Shown: piece by piece, positions 6,162-8,066 of the stretch
How positions within the stretch are numbered: the stretch's first letter is position 1
How the letters are laid out: every line of letters starts with the position of its first letter
Source: JBAXGE01 sp044344145
Lineage (GTDB): Bacteria > Planctomycetota > Phycisphaerae > WQYP01
NCBI GenBank assembly: GCA_044344145.1
Contig: JBIJDM010000133.1
Coordinates: 1-8,066 of the forward strand
Reading direction: 5' to 3'
Length of the DNA: 8,066 nt
Program-made: the position numbers and the translations under genes
The notes under the pieces: generated by a model
Seen by the model: the letters and a program-made list of their open reading frames with translations, nothing else
What the model was told of the DNA's origin: nothing
Databases searched by the model: none

Positions 6162-7259
6162 ATGGAAGCAGACATGAGCAACAATGGTATGATGACCCTG
6201 GCGCAGTCCTTCTGGTTGCCCAATCAGGCGTCCAATTTTGCCCAGGAATCCGACCGGGTGTTTTACTTCACCCTGGCGATCTCGATTTTCTTCTTCGCCG
6301 TGATTGTGGGACTGATGCTGGTGTTCATTGTACGTTACCGCCGGCGGCGTGCCGACCAGCGGGCCACCAGTGCGGTAACGCACAATACCTGGTTGGAAGT
6401 CACTTGGACGGGCATCCCCCTGATTATCGTGATCGCGATTTTCTGGATGGGTTTCAAAGACTATCTCAACAAGGACCGTGCGCCTTCCAATACCATTGAT
6501 ATTCAGGTCACCGCTTTCATGTGGGGTTACACGTTTACGTATCCCGATGGTGCGGAAGCGCCCGACTTGGTGGTGCCGATCAATCGTCCGGTTCGTTTGC
6601 TGCTGACCTCCAAAGACGTGCTGCACGGGCTGTATATCCCTGCCTTCCGGGTCCACAAGAATCTCGTGCCCAATCGTCAAACCATGGTATGGTTCGAGGC
6701 CAACAAGCTCGGGAATTTCCATCTCTTCTGCACCCAGTATTGCGGTAATGGTCACTCGCAGATGCAAGCTAAAGTGATCGTCGTGGACGCCGGGGAATAC
6801 TCGGCCAAGTTGGCGGCGATGAAGAATATTTTTGTGGACTCGGCCACCAAGCGGACGCTGGGCGACGCCGAAGTGGGCCAATTGCTCTATCGCAAATACG
6901 GCTGTTTTCAGTGTCACTCGGTGGATGGCACGCCGAGTCAAGGTCCCACCTGGAAGGGTATGTATGGCAAAGCGGATCATGCTTTCACCGATGGCACCAA
7001 AATGGACACCAGTAATACCGAGGCCGAGTGGGATGCCTACCTGGCCGAATCCATCCTCAAACCCAACGCCAAAATTGTCAAAGGTTTCCAGGGTGTGATG
7101 GCGAGTTTTGATGGCCAGTTATCGGGCTCGGAATACAAAGACCGGCTGCGTAAGTCGCTGATCGCTTATATGAAGAGTGATGCACTGCGTAATCCGGCCT
7201 TTACGGTGGCCCCGACCACCACCACCAGCGCCCCGGCCACCCGTTCTGCGGTGCCGTGA
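6162..7259 (+). CDS. coxB: Cytochrome c oxidase subunit II with fused cytochrome c domain (caa3 type)
   Basis: This 365-residue subunit takes electrons from cytochrome c and passes them through CuA to subunit I. Two transmembrane helices (about 33-57 and 79-97) are followed by a periplasmic cupredoxin domain. Glu79 in WLEVTWT matches the glutamate at the entry of the K proton pathway. CuA ligands are His155 (DVLHGLYIPAF), Cys190, Cys194, His198 and Met201; the residue between the cysteines is Gln192 rather than the usual Glu. Trp121 (FMWGYTF) fits the electron-entry Trp. A class I cytochrome c domain follows from about 235, with C248-FQ-C251-H252 and candidate axial Met313 in GVMASFDG. The tail is Thr/Ala/Pro-rich. 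A second in-frame ATG at 6174 (MSNNG) has its own GGAAG five bases upstream and is an equally good start, which would shorten the protein by four residues. Confidence 0.95.
   Translation: MEADMSNNGMMTLAQSFWLPNQASNFAQESDRVFYFTLAISIFFFAVIVGLMLVFIVRYRRRRADQRATSAVTHNTWLEVTWTGIPLIIVIAIFWMGFKDYLNKDRAPSNTIDIQVTAFMWGYTFTYPDGAEAPDLVVPINRPVRLLLTSKDVLHGLYIPAFRVHKNLVPNRQTMVWFEANKLGNFHLFCTQYCGNGHSQMQAKVIVVDAGEYSAKLAAMKNIFVDSATKRTLGDAEVGQLLYRKYGCFQCHSVDGTPSQGPTWKGMYGKADHAFTDGTKMDTSNTEAEWDAYLAESILKPNAKIVKGFQGVMASFDGQLSGSEYKDRLRKSLIAYMKSDALRNPAFTVAPTTTTSAPATRSAVP
6164..6168 (+). promoter_or_regulatory. Candidate ribosome-binding site for an internal coxB start at 6174
   Basis: GGAAG ends five bases before the ATG at 6174. 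The ATG at 6162 is served by GAG at 6153-6155, which is no stronger. The true initiation codon of coxB is therefore undecided between 6162 and 6174. Confidence 0.4.
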
Positions 7260-7296
7260 TTCTGCAGACTTTAATGTTCGGAATATGCTTGCCAAC

Positions 7297-7300
7297 GAGG
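7297..7300 (+). promoter_or_regulatory. Ribosome-binding site of coxA
   Basis: GAGG lies nine bases before ATG 7310, in the 50-base gap after coxB. It supports that ATG as the start of subunit I. Confidence 0.5.
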
Positions 7301-7309
7301 TAATAGATC

Positions 7310-8066
7310 ATGACCGCTGTAACCACCAATCACGCTCCACCCGGCCTGACGCCATCTCTGGAGCCGGTAGACAACTACCTGACCCATGGCAGTGGCATCA
7401 TGTCCTGGCTGTTTACGCTCGACCATAAGCGGATCGGCCTGATGTATCTGGTCTCCGTGATCGCCTCGTTCCTGCTGGGCGGGGTGTTTGCCCTGATCAT
7501 CCGCACCCAATTGGCCACCCCCGAAGGCGTGATCTGGACCACGCAGTTGCAGTTCAAACTGTACAACCAGATGTTCACGCTGCACGGTGCGGTCATGATC
7601 TTTCTGGTTCTGGTGCCCGGCATTCCCGGCGCGCTGGGCAACTTCATCCTGCCGCTCATGATCGGTGCCAAAGATGTGGCGTTCCCCAAACTAAATCTCC
7701 TCAGTTATCACCTATATGTCGTGGGGGCGCTCGTAATTGTGGTCTCGATTATCTTCGGGGCCGTGGATACCGGCTGGACCTTCTATGCTCCGTATTCCGT
7801 ACGGACCGATACCGCCGTGGAATTGATGGTGCTGGGCGCGTTCATTCTGGGCTTCAGCTCGATTCTGACCGGGATCAACTTCATTGTGACCATCCATTCC
7901 CTGCGTCCCTCGGGAATGACCTGGTTCAAAATGCCCCTGATGCTCTGGGCCTTGTATGCGACTTCGATCATTCAGATTCTAGCCACGCCGGTACTTGGCA
8001 TCACGCTGGTCCTGCTGGCGGTGGAAAAGATGATGAAGATCGGGATTTTCAACTCCGCTTACGGCG
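7310..8066 (+). CDS. coxA: Cytochrome c oxidase subunit I, haem-copper oxidase (5' part, runs off the window)
   Basis: The frame is open from ATG 7310 to the window end (252 codons), covering about the first five transmembrane helices of the catalytic subunit, which reduces oxygen to water and pumps protons. WLFTLDHKRIGLMYL (33-47) is the standard start of the family. His92 in FTLHGAVMIF matches the low-spin haem a ligand. Asn111, Asp122 and Asn129 (GNFILPLMIGAKD, then VAFPKLN) match the residues lining the D proton pathway in A-family enzymes, so the enzyme is A-type and not ba3-like. GWTFYAPYS (155-163) and the stretch GMTWFKMPLMLWALYATS (202-219) are further signatures. The Glu or Tyr-Ser that separates A1 from A2, the CuB histidines and the high-spin haem ligand lie beyond the window. 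Placement after coxB is the usual order. Confidence 0.96.
   Translation, partial: MTAVTTNHAPPGLTPSLEPVDNYLTHGSGIMSWLFTLDHKRIGLMYLVSVIASFLLGGVFALIIRTQLATPEGVIWTTQLQFKLYNQMFTLHGAVMIFLVLVPGIPGALGNFILPLMIGAKDVAFPKLNLLSYHLYVVGALVIVVSIIFGAVDTGWTFYAPYSVRTDTAVELMVLGAFILGFSSILTGINFIVTIHSLRPSGMTWFKMPLMLWALYATSIIQILATPVLGITLVLLAVEKMMKIGIFNSAYG

Noticed and set aside
7688..7723. Unusual residues in coxA after the D-pathway segment (LNLLSYHLY)
   Set aside because: Variation of this kind is common in oxidases linked to act operons as far as I recall, and the key Asn and Asp residues are kept.

Overview
The window is a single co-directional (+ strand) block of aerobic respiratory-chain genes. It carries the 3' part of an alternative complex III (ACIII, act) operon and runs straight into an A-type, caa3-like cytochrome c oxidase operon. 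No gene on the minus strand is credible, and there is no RNA gene, mobile element, CRISPR array or clear terminator. Gaps between genes are 18 to 89 bases, so one long transcript is the simplest reading. Its promoter lies upstream of the window.

Layout: 1-211, end of actB (iron-sulfur subunit); 247-1569, actC (NrfD-like quinol-site membrane subunit); 1659-2258, actD (two-helix DUF3341-type subunit); 2286-3092, actE (monohaem cytochrome c); 3126-4463, actF (second NrfD-like membrane subunit); 4482-4838 and 4892-5161, two small single-helix proteins without a firm name; 5214-6125, a SCO/SenC copper-delivery protein; 6162-7259, coxB (CuA subunit II with a fused cytochrome c domain); 7310 to the end, the first 252 codons of coxA (subunit I).

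How they work together: ACIII oxidises membrane quinol at ActC and passes electrons through iron-sulfur clusters and c haems (ActB, ActE and an ActA expected upstream). The electrons then go to the oxidase through the cytochrome c domain of CoxB, to CuA, and on to CoxA, where oxygen is reduced. The SCO protein probably loads copper into CuA. Stable ACIII-oxidase supercomplexes are known in other bacteria, and this gene order fits one.

Organism: the act-sco-cox order, the moderately GC-rich coding style and the Thr/Ala/Pro tails (TTAPA-like) on three proteins point to a Planctomycetota-like bacterium, perhaps Phycisphaerae. This is an inference; Bacteroidota, Verrucomicrobiota, Acidobacteriota and Myxococcota also carry such operons.

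The main system is known biology. The less ordinary details are: both cytochrome c domains have Ala instead of Pro after the apparent axial Met; there are two unnamed small membrane proteins, one with a His-Asp repeat and one with a very acidic tail; ActC stops early at a TAG; three electron-transfer proteins share low-complexity tails.
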